Of a stretch of DNA of 64,000 bases, positions 34,472-43,910 are shown piece after piece. The stretch comes from CAJXSN01 sp947492235 (GTDB taxonomy: Bacteria > Pseudomonadota > Alphaproteobacteria > Sphingomonadales > Sphingomonadaceae): positions 372,001 through 436,000 of the forward strand of contig NZ_CP170453.1 in the NCBI RefSeq assembly GCF_042492175.1, written 5' to 3'. The translations under genes were made by a program, and so were the position numbers. Under the pieces are notes generated by a model. It was not told where the DNA came from. It did no database searches and saw nothing but the letters and a program-made list of their open reading frames with translations. Each line of letters begins with the position of its first letter. Position 1 is the stretch's first letter.

Positions 34472-35875
34472 ATGAGTAAGACAATCGATTTGATCCAGCC
34501 CGACCGCGACCAGGACGCGGTTGCCATCCACCTCGTCAATGAAGACGGCTTTGAGACGTGGTCCAAGACCCTGACCGGCGGACAGCGCGCGGCTCTGGCG
34601 GGGCAGAAGTTCACCGGCAAGGGCTATCAGGTCGGAATCGTGCCCGATGGCGATGATTGGTTCGCCGTTGGCGGTGTGGCCAATCCGGACGAACTGTCCA
34701 GCTGGTGCCTTGCCAAATTGGCCGAGGACCTGCCGGAGGGGACATATCGTCTCGCTCCCAAGGAGGGCGGCATTGCGGATCCCGGCCCGGCGATGCATGG
34801 CTGGCTGACGGCGCAATACCGCTTCACAAAATACAAGGACGATCCGAAGGCCACCGGCCCGCGTGTGCTGCTGACCAAACAGGTCAAGGCCATCGAACCA
34901 TTGATCGCCGAGGCAGAGGCCGTCATGCTGGTGATGCGGATGGTCGACACACCCGCAGAAGATATGGGCCCCGCCGCAATCGAGGCCGAGTGCGAGGCAC
35001 TGGTCAAAGCGCATGGCGCAAAGATGGAAACGATCAAGGGCGATGCGCTGGAACAAGGCTATCCCATGGTCCACGCGGTCGGACGGGCCGCAGCCCGCCA
35101 TCATGCGCCGCGACTGATGCATCTTACGTGGGGCAAAGAAGGCAATCCCGTCATCGCCGTGGTCGGCAAAGGCGTCAGCTTCGATTCCGGCGGGCTGGAT
35201 GTGAAATCTGCTGTCGGTATGAAGCTGATGAAGAAGGATATGGGCGGGAGTGCCCATGCCATCGCGCTGGCGGGCCTGATTATGGGCGGCAACCTGCCGG
35301 TGCGCCTGCATCTGCTGGTGCCAGCGGTCGAGAATGCGATTTCCGGCAATGCCTTCCGGCCCGGCGATGTGCTGCAGACGCGCAAAGGGCTGACGGTCGA
35401 GATCGGTAATACCGACGCGGAAGGGCGCTTGATTCTGGGCGACGCGCTGACCCGGGCGAGCGAGGAAAAACCCGAGCTGATCATCGACTTCGCCACACTG
35501 ACAGGCGCGGCCCGCATCGCGCTCGGCCCCGATCTGCCGGCCATGATGACACGGCGCGACGAGACCGCCGCCGATCTGATTGCAGCGGGCAAGGCGCATG
35601 ATGACGAACCGTGGCGCCTGCCGCTACCCGAGGCCTACCGCGAGTATCTCGCCAGCGACATTGCCGACATGAACAACGCACAGTCCAACCCCTATGCCGG
35701 GGCGAGTGTAGCGGGTCTGTTCCTCGACAAATTCGTCGGTGAGGGCATCGACTGGGCGCATTTCGATACGTTTGGCTGGCGGCCCTACGCCAAGCCCGGC
35801 CGGCCCAAGGGCGGCGCGGCCTATGGCCTGCGCGCAAGCTGGCATATGCTGCGCGCCCGGTATGGCCCGAAGTGA
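34472..35875 (+). CDS. Leucyl aminopeptidase family (M17) metallopeptidase
   Basis: 467 residues. The catalytic C-terminal half shows the M17 metal-binding motifs GKGVSFDSGGLDVKSA, MKKDMGGSAHAIALAG and NTDAEGRLILGDAL, with zinc ligands expected from Lys, Asp and Glu in these. The N-terminal domain is diverged. It removes N-terminal residues from peptides in the cytoplasm. Start MSKTIDL at 34472; the frame extends three codons to a TTG that lacks support. Divergent from map. Confidence 0.92.
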   Translation: MSKTIDLIQPDRDQDAVAIHLVNEDGFETWSKTLTGGQRAALAGQKFTGKGYQVGIVPDGDDWFAVGGVANPDELSSWCLAKLAEDLPEGTYRLAPKEGGIADPGPAMHGWLTAQYRFTKYKDDPKATGPRVLLTKQVKAIEPLIAEAEAVMLVMRMVDTPAEDMGPAAIEAECEALVKAHGAKMETIKGDALEQGYPMVHAVGRAAARHHAPRLMHLTWGKEGNPVIAVVGKGVSFDSGGLDVKSAVGMKLMKKDMGGSAHAIALAGLIMGGNLPVRLHLLVPAVENAISGNAFRPGDVLQTRKGLTVEIGNTDAEGRLILGDALTRASEEKPELIIDFATLTGAARIALGPDLPAMMTRRDETAADLIAAGKAHDDEPWRLPLPEAYREYLASDIADMNNAQSNPYAGASVAGLFLDKFVGEGIDWAHFDTFGWRPYAKPGRPKGGAAYGLRASWHMLRARYGPK

Positions 35876-35974
35876 GACCCGCAAGCAGGCAACGTTCACG
35901 CAAACTTGCCCGACAGGCAACCTATGGCTAAGCGGCTGCTTTCCGCACAACCGAATTGAATTGTAACCCGTCCA

Positions 35975-36316
35975 GTGACCGATCAGCCTCGCTACACTGC
36001 ACCCGAAGGACAGCTTCCGCTGTCGGGTCCGGTCACGCCTCCCGAACAGGGCGGCCTGCCGGTGCGCGGCGATCTGGCACATATCGCTCTCGCAGGGACC
36101 CATTTCGTGGCCCATTATGCGGTCCCCGACGTCAAGCATGTGGGAAGCGCCGATGCCGCTTTGCTTGGCGCTCCCAGCGATGATGCCGAGATTGTGGTCG
36201 AATTGAAAAGCGGCTCGATGTTTGAAGCACTCGACATGACCAGCGAGTGGGCCTGGGGCTGCTGCGGACCGGACGGGCCGACCGGCTATATCCGCCGCTC
36301 CGCACTCGCTTCGTAA
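35975..36316 (+). CDS. Small bacterial SH3-domain protein
   Basis: 113 residues from a GTG start. The last 80 residues resemble a bacterial SH3 fold (RGDLAHIALAGTHFVAHYAVPD, VELKSGSMFEALDMTSEWAWG, GYIRRSAL). No signal peptide is evident, so it is cytoplasmic. It lies 10 bases before argC in the same direction and is probably co-transcribed with it, though no functional link is known. Confidence 0.65.
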   Translation: MTDQPRYTAPEGQLPLSGPVTPPEQGGLPVRGDLAHIALAGTHFVAHYAVPDVKHVGSADAALLGAPSDDAEIVVELKSGSMFEALDMTSEWAWGCCGPDGPTGYIRRSALAS

Positions 36317-36326
36317 ATCCGATCTG

Positions 36327-37262
36327 ATGGCAACAAATGTCTTCATCGACGGGGCGGCGGGCACCACCGGCCTCGAAATCCACGAGCGGCTGGCCGGGCG
36401 CGATGCCTTTGAAGTCACCGTGCTCGACGATGCCCAGCGCAAGGATACCGGCGCGCGCGCCGAGGCGCTGGACGCAGCCGATATCGCCATACTGTGCCTG
36501 CCCGATGACGCGGCGCGCGAGGCCGTCACCCTGCTCGGCGAGAGCGCCGATACCCGCATCATCGACGCATCCAGCGCCCACCGCACGGCGCAGGGATGGA
36601 CCTACGGATTCCCTGAACTCGTCGGCCGGAAGTCGATTGCCAATGCCACGCGGGTCAGCAACCCGGGCTGCTACCCGACCGGGTTTCTCGCCCTGCTCGC
36701 CCCGCTCATTCGTGCGCGGCTCTTGCCGGCGAATGCGCCTTACAGCGTCAATGCGGTCTCCGGCTTTTCGGGCGGCGGCAATGCGATGATCGAGCGATAT
36801 GAAAATGATCGCGGCATTGCATTTCGCACTTACGGGCTGGACCTGGCGCACAAACACCTGCCGGAAATGCAGCAGCAGGCGGGCCTCGAATTTCCGCCGG
36901 TCTTCGCACCGTCGGTCATCCCCGCCTATCGCGGAATGCTGGTCGAGGTGCCCCTGTCGCTGGCCGCGATGCGGCACTCCACCAGTGCGGGCAAGATCAT
37001 GGCTGCTCTACAGGAATACTATGCCGACACGCCGCTCGTGCGGGTCCATGATAGCTTGCCGGCGGAACTGCTGGTCCGCCGGGACGAGCCTGCGAATGAC
37101 GGACTGGACCTGTATGTAGCGGTATCACCGGATGAAACGCAGGTCCGGCTGATTGCGACCTTGGACAATCTGGGCAAGGGCGCGAGCGGTGCCGCCGTGC
37201 AATCGCTCAACCTGATGACCGGCCAGCCGGAAACCGAAGGACTAGTTCTGCCTGATAATTAG
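36327..37262 (+). CDS. argC: N-acetyl-gamma-glutamyl-phosphate reductase, type 2
   Basis: 311 residues; the type 2 family is shorter than the approximately 345-residue type 1. The Rossmann loop is IDGAAGTTG (7-15), the catalytic cysteine is C115 in SNPGCYPTG, and the histidine region is AHKHLPEM. It carries out the third step of arginine biosynthesis. No other arg genes are adjacent. Its stop codon abuts the nitrogen control region of glnB. Confidence 0.93.
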   Translation: MATNVFIDGAAGTTGLEIHERLAGRDAFEVTVLDDAQRKDTGARAEALDAADIAILCLPDDAAREAVTLLGESADTRIIDASSAHRTAQGWTYGFPELVGRKSIANATRVSNPGCYPTGFLALLAPLIRARLLPANAPYSVNAVSGFSGGGNAMIERYENDRGIAFRTYGLDLAHKHLPEMQQQAGLEFPPVFAPSVIPAYRGMLVEVPLSLAAMRHSTSAGKIMAALQEYYADTPLVRVHDSLPAELLVRRDEPANDGLDLYVAVSPDETQVRLIATLDNLGKGASGAAVQSLNLMTGQPETEGLVLPDN

Positions 37263-37278
37263 GCACACCCGCCGTGCA
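37262..37278 (+). promoter_or_regulatory. NtrC-like enhancer site upstream of glnB
   Basis: GCAC (37263-37266) and GTGC (37274-37277) are separated by exactly seven bases, matching the symmetry of the NtrC consensus TGCACC-N4-TGGTGCA. The site overlaps the argC stop and lies about 120 bases upstream of the sigma-54 promoter, a normal enhancer distance. A second looser dyad, GCGTCA-N7-TGATGC (37294-37312), could be a weaker site. Confidence 0.5.
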
Positions 37279-37354
37279 AACAGGCAGCGACCGGCGTCAT
37301 TACCGGTGATGCAATCCGCCCCCTTCCCCGAATCCCGCCTTTGCCCTAGCGTTC

Positions 37355-37383
37355 GCCCTTCGCAGTCGCGTGCGGGCTTTTTT
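37355..37383 (+). terminator. Possible terminator after argC
   Basis: GCCC (37355-37358) and GCA (37362-37364) can pair with TGC (37371-37373) and GGGC (37374-37377) around an asymmetric bulge, followed by T6 (37378-37383). The T run touches the sigma-54 -24 element, so the two elements share bases. Confidence 0.5.
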
Positions 37384-37398
37384 GGCACGATTCTTGGA
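37383..37398 (+). promoter_or_regulatory. Sigma-54 promoter of the glnB-glnA operon
   Basis: TGGCACGATTCTTGGA is a close match to the RpoN consensus TGGCACG-N4-TTGC(A/T): the only mismatch is G for C at the -12 position. The distance between the two GG elements (10 bases) is correct. Transcription would begin near 37409, giving an untranslated leader of about 87 bases before the glnB GTG. Confidence 0.65.
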
Positions 37399-37495
37399 AC
37401 GTGTGTCCGCGACGAGACATTGTTAAACAGCCGGTTCCGGCGGAGCTATCCTTGCTCCGTATGGCGCCGGCCCAATGTGCAGGGGAAACGCCGCG

Positions 37496-37834
37496 GTGAA
37501 AAAGATCGAAGCGATCATCAAACCGTTCAAGCTCGACGAAGTGAAGGAGGCGCTGCACGAAGTGGGCGTGTCCGGCATCACAGTGACCGAGGCCAAGGGC
37601 TTTGGCCGTCAGAAGGGCCACACAGAGCTCTATCGCGGCGCCGAATATGTCGTCGATTTCCTGCCCAAGGTTAAGCTGGAAGTCGTCGTTCCCGACGCCG
37701 CTGCCGAGGCTGTTGTGGAGGCCATCGCTGCCGCCGCGCAAACCGGCCGGATCGGCGACGGCAAGATTTTCGTCACCGCAATCGAAAATGCCCTGCGCAT
37801 TCGTACCGGAGAAACCGGAGACGATGCCGTCTGA
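37496..37834 (+). CDS. glnB: Nitrogen regulatory protein PII
   Basis: 112 residues, exactly the usual PII length when started at the GTG 37496 (AGGGGAA upstream). The uridylylation site is Y51 in ELYRGAEYVVDF. The T-loop and C-terminal GDGKIFV motif for ATP/2-oxoglutarate binding are conserved. It senses nitrogen and carbon status and controls glutamine synthetase adenylylation and the NtrB/NtrC kinase. It lies 55 bases upstream of glnA and is probably in the same operon. Confidence 0.96.
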   Translation: MKKIEAIIKPFKLDEVKEALHEVGVSGITVTEAKGFGRQKGHTELYRGAEYVVDFLPKVKLEVVVPDAAAEAVVEAIAAAAQTGRIGDGKIFVTAIENALRIRTGETGDDAV

Positions 37835-37889
37835 CGCATCACGATCCATGTAACCAATTCACAATCAACACCAATAGGAAGACCCGTCC

Positions 37890-39299
37890 ATGTCCAATGT
37901 TAAAGACGTTCTGAAGACCATCAAGGATAACGAGATCGAGTGGGTCGACCTGCGCTTCACCGATCCCAAGGGCAAATGGCAGCATCTGCAGATGCATGCG
38001 GGTGTCATGGACGAAGATGCCCTTGAAGACGGCCTGATGTTCGATGGCTCTTCCATCGAAGGCTGGAAGGTCATCAATGAAAGCGACATGATCCTGAAGC
38101 CCGATCTGGGCACCAGCTACATCGATCCGTTCTCCGCCACGCCGATGCTGGTGCTGTTCTGCGACATCGTGGAGCCTTCCGACGGCCAGCTCTATGCCCG
38201 CGACCCGCGCTCGACCGCGAAACGCGCCGAAGCCTATCTGAAGTCCACCGGGATCGGTGACACCGTCTATGTCGGGCCGGAGCCCGAATTCTTCATGTTC
38301 GACGATGTCCGCTTCGAAGACGGCTATGCCGGATCGGGCTACGCAATCGACGATGTCGAGCTGCCGACCAACACCGGCAAGGAATATGAAGGCGGCAATA
38401 TGGGCCACCGTCCGCGCGCCAAGGGCGGGTACTTTCCCGTCGCGCCGGTCGACAGCGCCATGGATATCCGCGCCGAGATGGTCACCACCATGCTGGAAAT
38501 GGGCCTGCCCATGGACAAGCATCACCACGAAGTTGCCGCCGCGCAGCACGAGCTGGGCATCACCTTTGGCGAGTTGACCCAGACCGCCGACCGCGTGCAG
38601 ATCTACAAGTATGTCGTGCACCAGGTCGCCCATGCTTACGGCAAGACGGCGACGTTCATGCCCAAGCCGATCAAGGACGATAACGGCAGCGGCATGCACA
38701 CCCACATGTCGATCTGGAAAGATGGCAAGCCGACGTTCGCAGGCAATGAATATGCCGGCCTGTCGGAAACCTGCCTCCATTACATCGGCGGCGTGATCAA
38801 GCATGCGAAGGCCTGCAACGCCTTCACCAACCCGACCACCAACAGCTACAAGCGTCTGGTGCCGGGCTTTGAAGCGCCGGTCCTGCTCGCCTATTCGGCG
38901 CGCAACCGTTCGGCATCGTGCCGTATCCCTTACGGCGCGGGCGATAAGGCGAAGCGCGTGGAATTCCGTTTCCCCGATGCGCTGGCCAACCCGTATCTGT
39001 CCTTCGCTTCGCTTTTGATGGCTGGTCTCGACGGGATTGAGAACAAGATCCACCCGGGCGACGCGATGGACAAGAACCTGTACGATCTGCCGCCGTCCGA
39101 ACTGGCCGACGTGCCGACCGTGTGCGGTTCCTTGCGCGAAGCCCTCGAGGCACTGGAAGCCGACCACGAGTTCCTGCTCAAGGGCGACGTGTTCTCCAAG
39201 GACCAGCTCGAGGCCTACATGGAACTGAAGTGGGAAGAAGTGTACCGTCTGGAGCACACGCCCAGCCCGGTCGAGTTCGACATGTATTACAGCGCCTGA
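37890..39299 (+). CDS. glnA: Glutamine synthetase, type I
   Basis: 469 residues, GSI-beta type. Visible features are the DGSSIEGW loop near residue 52, metal-ligand region GPEPEFFMF (129-137), NGSGMHTHMSIW (265-276), and the adenylylation site Y398 in KNLYDLPP. Its activity would be lowered by adenylylation when nitrogen is plentiful, signalled by PII. AGGAAG lies 8 bases before the ATG. It ends at a strong terminator. Confidence 0.97.
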   Translation: MSNVKDVLKTIKDNEIEWVDLRFTDPKGKWQHLQMHAGVMDEDALEDGLMFDGSSIEGWKVINESDMILKPDLGTSYIDPFSATPMLVLFCDIVEPSDGQLYARDPRSTAKRAEAYLKSTGIGDTVYVGPEPEFFMFDDVRFEDGYAGSGYAIDDVELPTNTGKEYEGGNMGHRPRAKGGYFPVAPVDSAMDIRAEMVTTMLEMGLPMDKHHHEVAAAQHELGITFGELTQTADRVQIYKYVVHQVAHAYGKTATFMPKPIKDDNGSGMHTHMSIWKDGKPTFAGNEYAGLSETCLHYIGGVIKHAKACNAFTNPTTNSYKRLVPGFEAPVLLAYSARNRSASCRIPYGAGDKAKRVEFRFPDALANPYLSFASLLMAGLDGIENKIHPGDAMDKNLYDLPPSELADVPTVCGSLREALEALEADHEFLLKGDVFSKDQLEAYMELKWEEVYRLEHTPSPVEFDMYYSA

Positions 39300-39329
39300 T
39301 TCTCAGGACTGCAATCGACAAACAACAAG

Positions 39330-39359
39330 GGGCGTCCGGGAAACCGGGCGCCCTTTTTT
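39330..39359 (+). terminator. Intrinsic terminator after glnA
   Basis: A ten-base-pair stem (39330-39339 with 39344-39353, one G-T pair) with a GAAA tetraloop is followed by T6 (39354-39359). It lies between glnA and the convergent tamB gene; reading from the minus strand, the downstream bases CTTGTTGTTTG are only partly T-rich, so it may work weakly in both directions. Confidence 0.9.
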
Positions 39360-39407
39360 GTGCCTGCAGAACATGGGGCAGCCAGACGTCCTTCTCGCCG
39401 CCGCTGC

Positions 39408-42400
39408 CTAGTAGTCGCGGCTGACCTCGACCACTGCGCTTTCGCGCCCGATGCTCGAAACCGCTGCCAACAGCGAGAGCCAGCTGCTCACCCGGAACTC
39501 CACCTCGGTTGCGGTGTATCCGCGCCCGTCGGTAATCAGCTCGACATAGAACCGGCGTCCGAAATTCTTGCCCAGCGCCACGCCGGTGCCGCGATTGAGC
39601 GCGGGGTCGGCCCCGACAATGCGCAGACGGTCTAGCCCGATCGCCGTGCGCAGCTGGTTGATCGGGTCGAGCCCGCCTCCCCCACCGCGCAACGAGGCCA
39701 GAGCCGCGCCCAGTTGCACCGCATCGGTGGCCGACAGATCGGTGATCGAGCCGCCAAACAGCAAGCGCGCAAGGATTTCCTCCTCCGGCAGAGCGGGATT
39801 GGAGCTGAAGCTGATTTCCGGATTTAGGCCATTACCCTGCACCGAGACCTCGACATCGACGCCCGCGCTTTCGGTTTCTGCAATGATATCAAGCTGCGGG
39901 TCGATCGGGCCATTCTCATCGAAATCGATCCGCCCGCGCGTCAGCTCGAAACGCGTCCCGGCGAAGGTGTAGAATCCGCGCACCACCCGCGCTTCGCCGC
40001 CGATACGCGGATCGTCCGTGGTGCCGCGCAGGCGGATATCGGCGCTCCATTCGGTATCCAGCCCCATCCCGTCCACATCGACCCGGCTGGGCGCGGTGGC
40101 ATTGATCAGATAGCGCCATGGCGCACTGGGCGCAGCGGCAGGAGCAATGTCGAACGGCAAATTGACTTCGCGCGTGGCGATGACCGGGAGAGAGACGTCC
40201 TCTGCCGCCGTGCCGAATTTCCAGCTCGCCCGGTCGATCTGGACGCGCCCGGCAATGGTCCCGCCGACACCATTGGAGACGATCCGCAGCGGTCCGGTGA
40301 GCGTGGCGCTGAGGCCCTGCGCATCGAGCAGTTTGGCATTCCTTGCCGCGACCCGCAGGTCGATCTCGGGCCCTTTGCCCGCACCCAGATTGGCAAGATC
40401 GATAAATCCGCTGCCGCTGACAGCCCCGCCATTGGATGCGGTGCCGGCAAAGCGGGTGAGGCGCAGGCGCGATCCGGCGAAATTGCCGCGCACGGAAACG
40501 TCACGAATATCGGTACCCGACAGCGCGCTCTGCACACGCAAGCCGTCGCTGGCGAGCGAGCCGCGCAATTGGGGATCAGCCAATGTGCCGGTCACATCCG
40601 CCGCGACAGAAGTCGGGCCGGTGAAGTCGAACGCGTCAATAGCTGCGAGACGCCACAGAGCGGCGGCAGGGCCTTGGTAGCGCAGCTGCGCCAGCAGATC
40701 GCCGCTCTGCAAACGCGAGACGATATCGCCGCTGGACGGCATATTGCTGACCAGCATCTGCACCCGGCCCCGCTGTCCGCCATCATCGTCGAGCACCGCG
40801 CGGGCTTCAAGCCGGTCTGCCGTCAGTTTTCCGACCAGCGAGAGGTCTATCGGGCGCGATGCCAACACAAGGCCAGAGCGGGTCAGGTCATCGATTTTCA
40901 CCTCTGCTTCGCCGCTGGGCAGTCCTCTTGCGGGGGCGTCATAAACGACCGAGCCGGAAATGGTCCCGCCAAGGCCCAGATCGGCCACGGCCACATCGAC
41001 AAGCGAGAGCGGCACATCATCCAGACCCAATGCGAAGCGGGTCCTCGGCCCGCCAAAGTTGCCCTCCACCATCGCGGTGCCGCCATCGAAATTCACCTGC
41101 GTAGGGGCCAATGCCCAGCCATCACCGTCAGGCGTCAGCACTGCGCGGCGCGGCATGGAAATCCGCTCCCCGCCATATTCCCCGCGCGCGGCCACAGCGA
41201 TCCGCTCGGGCGCGATCTGGCCGTTCAATTGCAGTGCAAACCGGCTACCCCGGCGGCCACTGAGCGAGGCGGTCACTTCGCCCTGCCCGTTCCTCAGCTG
41301 CGCATTGGCCGCCATGCGTCCGATGAAGATTGAGCCGTAGCTTACCCCTTGCGCGGTCATCGTCGCTTCGGCGGTCGTGTTGCTATCGGAGATGCCTCCG
41401 GCAAACACGCCGCTGCCATTCAGGCGAGCGCGGGCGATGCTAATCGGTGTTGCACCGCCGAAGCGCGCATTGTCGGCGTTCAGACTGACGTCGAAGCCCT
41501 GCCCGCCGCCGCGCGGTGCGAGAATAATGGTGCCGTCGACGCCGCCGCCCACCAGCGCCAGTTCGCCCAGCGCTCCGCCATCCGCCAATTGCAGATCGCC
41601 CGTCACCAGCGTCTCCGAAACAGTCAACTGCTCGATGGCGATCACTGTGGGACCATCGGCGGGAGACACGAGGCCAAGCTGGCCCTCGAACGCGCCGAGC
41701 ATCGACTGGCCCTCGGTCGCGATCGCGAAACCTTCGACGGTCGGCGAGAGGGCCACCCGCACATCTTTGAGGCCCGCAGCGGGCAACGGATCTGCGAACA
41801 CCAATGTGGCTTCCGGCCCGTTATCGCGCAGCGCCGCATCGACGGTGAACGCGCCATATTGCGTGTGGCGTCCCCTGCCCGCGACGGAGGTCGAGCCCTC
41901 GTCGACCCGGCCATCCAGCACCAGATCGAGATCACGCGAATCCAGCCGGACCTGCCGGAAAGTGATCGGCCCGGCGCTGCCAAGACTGACCCCGCCTGCG
42001 AGATCCAGACGCGGCCCCGCCAGATTGGCGATGGTATCATTGGTCACCAGCGGGACTGCCGCGTCGAAATCCGCATCCAGCGTCCATCCGCCGGTTCCCG
42101 CATAGGCGAAATCGATCTGTCCGCCGCCATTGACCACGCCAAGCGTTTCGACCGGCACGCGGTTGATTGCCGCCGGCCCGCGCAAGCGTAGCGACTGGCT
42201 GGCGAGATTGGCATCGAGACTGAGCCGCGCAGTCGCTCCGGGGAAAGCGATGTCGATGGCGTCCGAAACCACGCTGTCGCCGGAATAGCGGAATTCGCCC
42301 GCAACTGTGCCATTGGCCAGCCGTTCGTCCGCCATCGGATTGCCAGTCACGATTTGGCCGAAATCGGCATCGACCAGCAATGTGATGTCCCCGCCGCGAA

Positions 42401-43910
42401 CCCGCGCCACGCCTTCTTGCCGGACATTTTCGAGCAGGGTGGTGCCCGCCGCGATACGCTGCGCTTCCAGCACGTGATCGAAGTCTATTTCGCTGAGAGC
42501 TCCATTGACCGTACCGCTCAGCGCCAGCCCTTCGAGTGTGGCTGTCTCGCCCAGCAGGTTCGGGTCCAGCAAATCGGCCGTCACGGCAAAGTCCTGAAAC
42601 CGCAAATTGGTGAGATCGAACGCGCCATCGCCGCTCGCGCGCAGGCCCTGGCCGCGCAGGGCTATCCCGCCATTGAACAGCTGGCATATCGCATCGCCTC
42701 TGCCACCCTCTGCCGAATTGCCCTCTCCGCAGCTTTGCGGATTGGCAATTGGCGTAGTGCTCAATGTCCCGGCAAGGCCGACCGCTACCTGACTGCCCAA
42801 AGCCTCAGCCGGAATACCTTCAACGAAGGGTGTGGGATCGGCGAGGCCCGCAATCTCGAACCGCTCGCCCCGCTTGACGATCCGGAACGCGCCAATCCTG
42901 TCATCGCCCCTGCTGGCAAGCGCGTGGCCGAGCCAGTTATCTCGCGCGCCGCCATCTCTTGTCTGCCCGTCGCCCTTGATCTGCAGGCGGAAGTCACCGT
43001 CCAAGCCAGCCAGTGCCGTGATCGGCCCGCCCTGCGTGGCCGTCACATCGAGGAACAGATCGAACTCGGTCGGGTCGCTTTCCTCCACTGCAGGCTTGAA
43101 ATTGATATCCATTGCGAAGCGATCGTCGCCCAGTGCGCCGCTGCCTTTCGCAAGCGCGCGCCCGTCGCGCAGGATGATATTGGTATCAAGCGCGACGCGG
43201 ATCGCCTCTTCTGGCAGGTTCCCTTCGGGGTCGAGCACGCCGGGCAGGATATCGAAATTGGCGACTTTCAATGTCTCGATCGTCACCGGCAGATCGGGAA
43301 TGGGAGACCCTTCGGACGCGACCTCCTCGCCCGACACCAGATTGACCAGGCGGCCACTCTTGATGTCCACTTCGCGCAGGCGCAGTTCGGAGCTGGTTTC
43401 GCGGTGATCCAGACCAATCAGCCGCGCGATGCCCGGGTCCAGGCCACTGACAATGACGTCGGGCAGGCTGCTGCGCAGATACAGCAGCAGGTCGGCATCG
43501 GCCTCCATCTCATCGATCACGACGTGCAGAGCGAGCTTGCCACGTTCGCCGTCAACCGGTTCCTGTGTCTCCGGATCAATGACCGGATCGTAGGTTTTCA
43601 ATACGACATCGGTGAAAACCGGTGTGCCGTAGAGGCTGCCCTCGATGTCGCCGATTTCCACATCCAGCGTGCCGAAATCCTGACGATTGACCGTGTCGCG
43701 CACAAAGTCCGTGCCCGGCGCGGTGTTCAGAAACGCCATGAAGCCTGCCCCGACCAAGAGGATCAGTGCAAAGCCGATAACAAGAATGCGCTTCCACCGG
43801 CGGGTGACGAAGTTGGGATGGATATCGATGCCGAGCGCTGCAGCGATATCCGGCCCGCCGGATTTCTCGTTCTTCCCGTCATCTTGCGGCGTATCCGCGT
43901 CCTGCGCCAT
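39408..43910 (-). CDS. tamB: Translocation and assembly module inner-membrane subunit TamB
   Basis: 1500 residues. A cytoplasmic N-terminus of about 40 residues is followed by one membrane helix (ILVIGFALILLVGAGFMAFL) and a very long periplasmic beta-rich region predicted to form a lipid-transferring groove. The C-terminal DUF490/TamB domain is recognised by NPEISFSSNPALPEEEIL, LLFGGSITDLSATDAVQLGAAL, and the final beta-strand ending SRDY. TamB works with TamA in outer-membrane protein assembly and phospholipid transport. ATG shares one base with the tamA stop (TGATG). Confidence 0.94.
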   Translation of the reverse strand: MAQDADTPQDDGKNEKSGGPDIAAALGIDIHPNFVTRRWKRILVIGFALILLVGAGFMAFLNTAPGTDFVRDTVNRQDFGTLDVEIGDIEGSLYGTPVFTDVVLKTYDPVIDPETQEPVDGERGKLALHVVIDEMEADADLLLYLRSSLPDVIVSGLDPGIARLIGLDHRETSSELRLREVDIKSGRLVNLVSGEEVASEGSPIPDLPVTIETLKVANFDILPGVLDPEGNLPEEAIRVALDTNIILRDGRALAKGSGALGDDRFAMDINFKPAVEESDPTEFDLFLDVTATQGGPITALAGLDGDFRLQIKGDGQTRDGGARDNWLGHALASRGDDRIGAFRIVKRGERFEIAGLADPTPFVEGIPAEALGSQVAVGLAGTLSTTPIANPQSCGEGNSAEGGRGDAICQLFNGGIALRGQGLRASGDGAFDLTNLRFQDFAVTADLLDPNLLGETATLEGLALSGTVNGALSEIDFDHVLEAQRIAAGTTLLENVRQEGVARVRGGDITLLVDADFGQIVTGNPMADERLANGTVAGEFRYSGDSVVSDAIDIAFPGATARLSLDANLASQSLRLRGPAAINRVPVETLGVVNGGGQIDFAYAGTGGWTLDADFDAAVPLVTNDTIANLAGPRLDLAGGVSLGSAGPITFRQVRLDSRDLDLVLDGRVDEGSTSVAGRGRHTQYGAFTVDAALRDNGPEATLVFADPLPAAGLKDVRVALSPTVEGFAIATEGQSMLGAFEGQLGLVSPADGPTVIAIEQLTVSETLVTGDLQLADGGALGELALVGGGVDGTIILAPRGGGQGFDVSLNADNARFGGATPISIARARLNGSGVFAGGISDSNTTAEATMTAQGVSYGSIFIGRMAANAQLRNGQGEVTASLSGRRGSRFALQLNGQIAPERIAVAARGEYGGERISMPRRAVLTPDGDGWALAPTQVNFDGGTAMVEGNFGGPRTRFALGLDDVPLSLVDVAVADLGLGGTISGSVVYDAPARGLPSGEAEVKIDDLTRSGLVLASRPIDLSLVGKLTADRLEARAVLDDDGGQRGRVQMLVSNMPSSGDIVSRLQSGDLLAQLRYQGPAAALWRLAAIDAFDFTGPTSVAADVTGTLADPQLRGSLASDGLRVQSALSGTDIRDVSVRGNFAGSRLRLTRFAGTASNGGAVSGSGFIDLANLGAGKGPEIDLRVAARNAKLLDAQGLSATLTGPLRIVSNGVGGTIAGRVQIDRASWKFGTAAEDVSLPVIATREVNLPFDIAPAAAPSAPWRYLINATAPSRVDVDGMGLDTEWSADIRLRGTTDDPRIGGEARVVRGFYTFAGTRFELTRGRIDFDENGPIDPQLDIIAETESAGVDVEVSVQGNGLNPEISFSSNPALPEEEILARLLFGGSITDLSATDAVQLGAALASLRGGGGGLDPINQLRTAIGLDRLRIVGADPALNRGTGVALGKNFGRRFYVELITDGRGYTATEVEFRVSSWLSLLAAVSSIGRESAVVEVSRDY

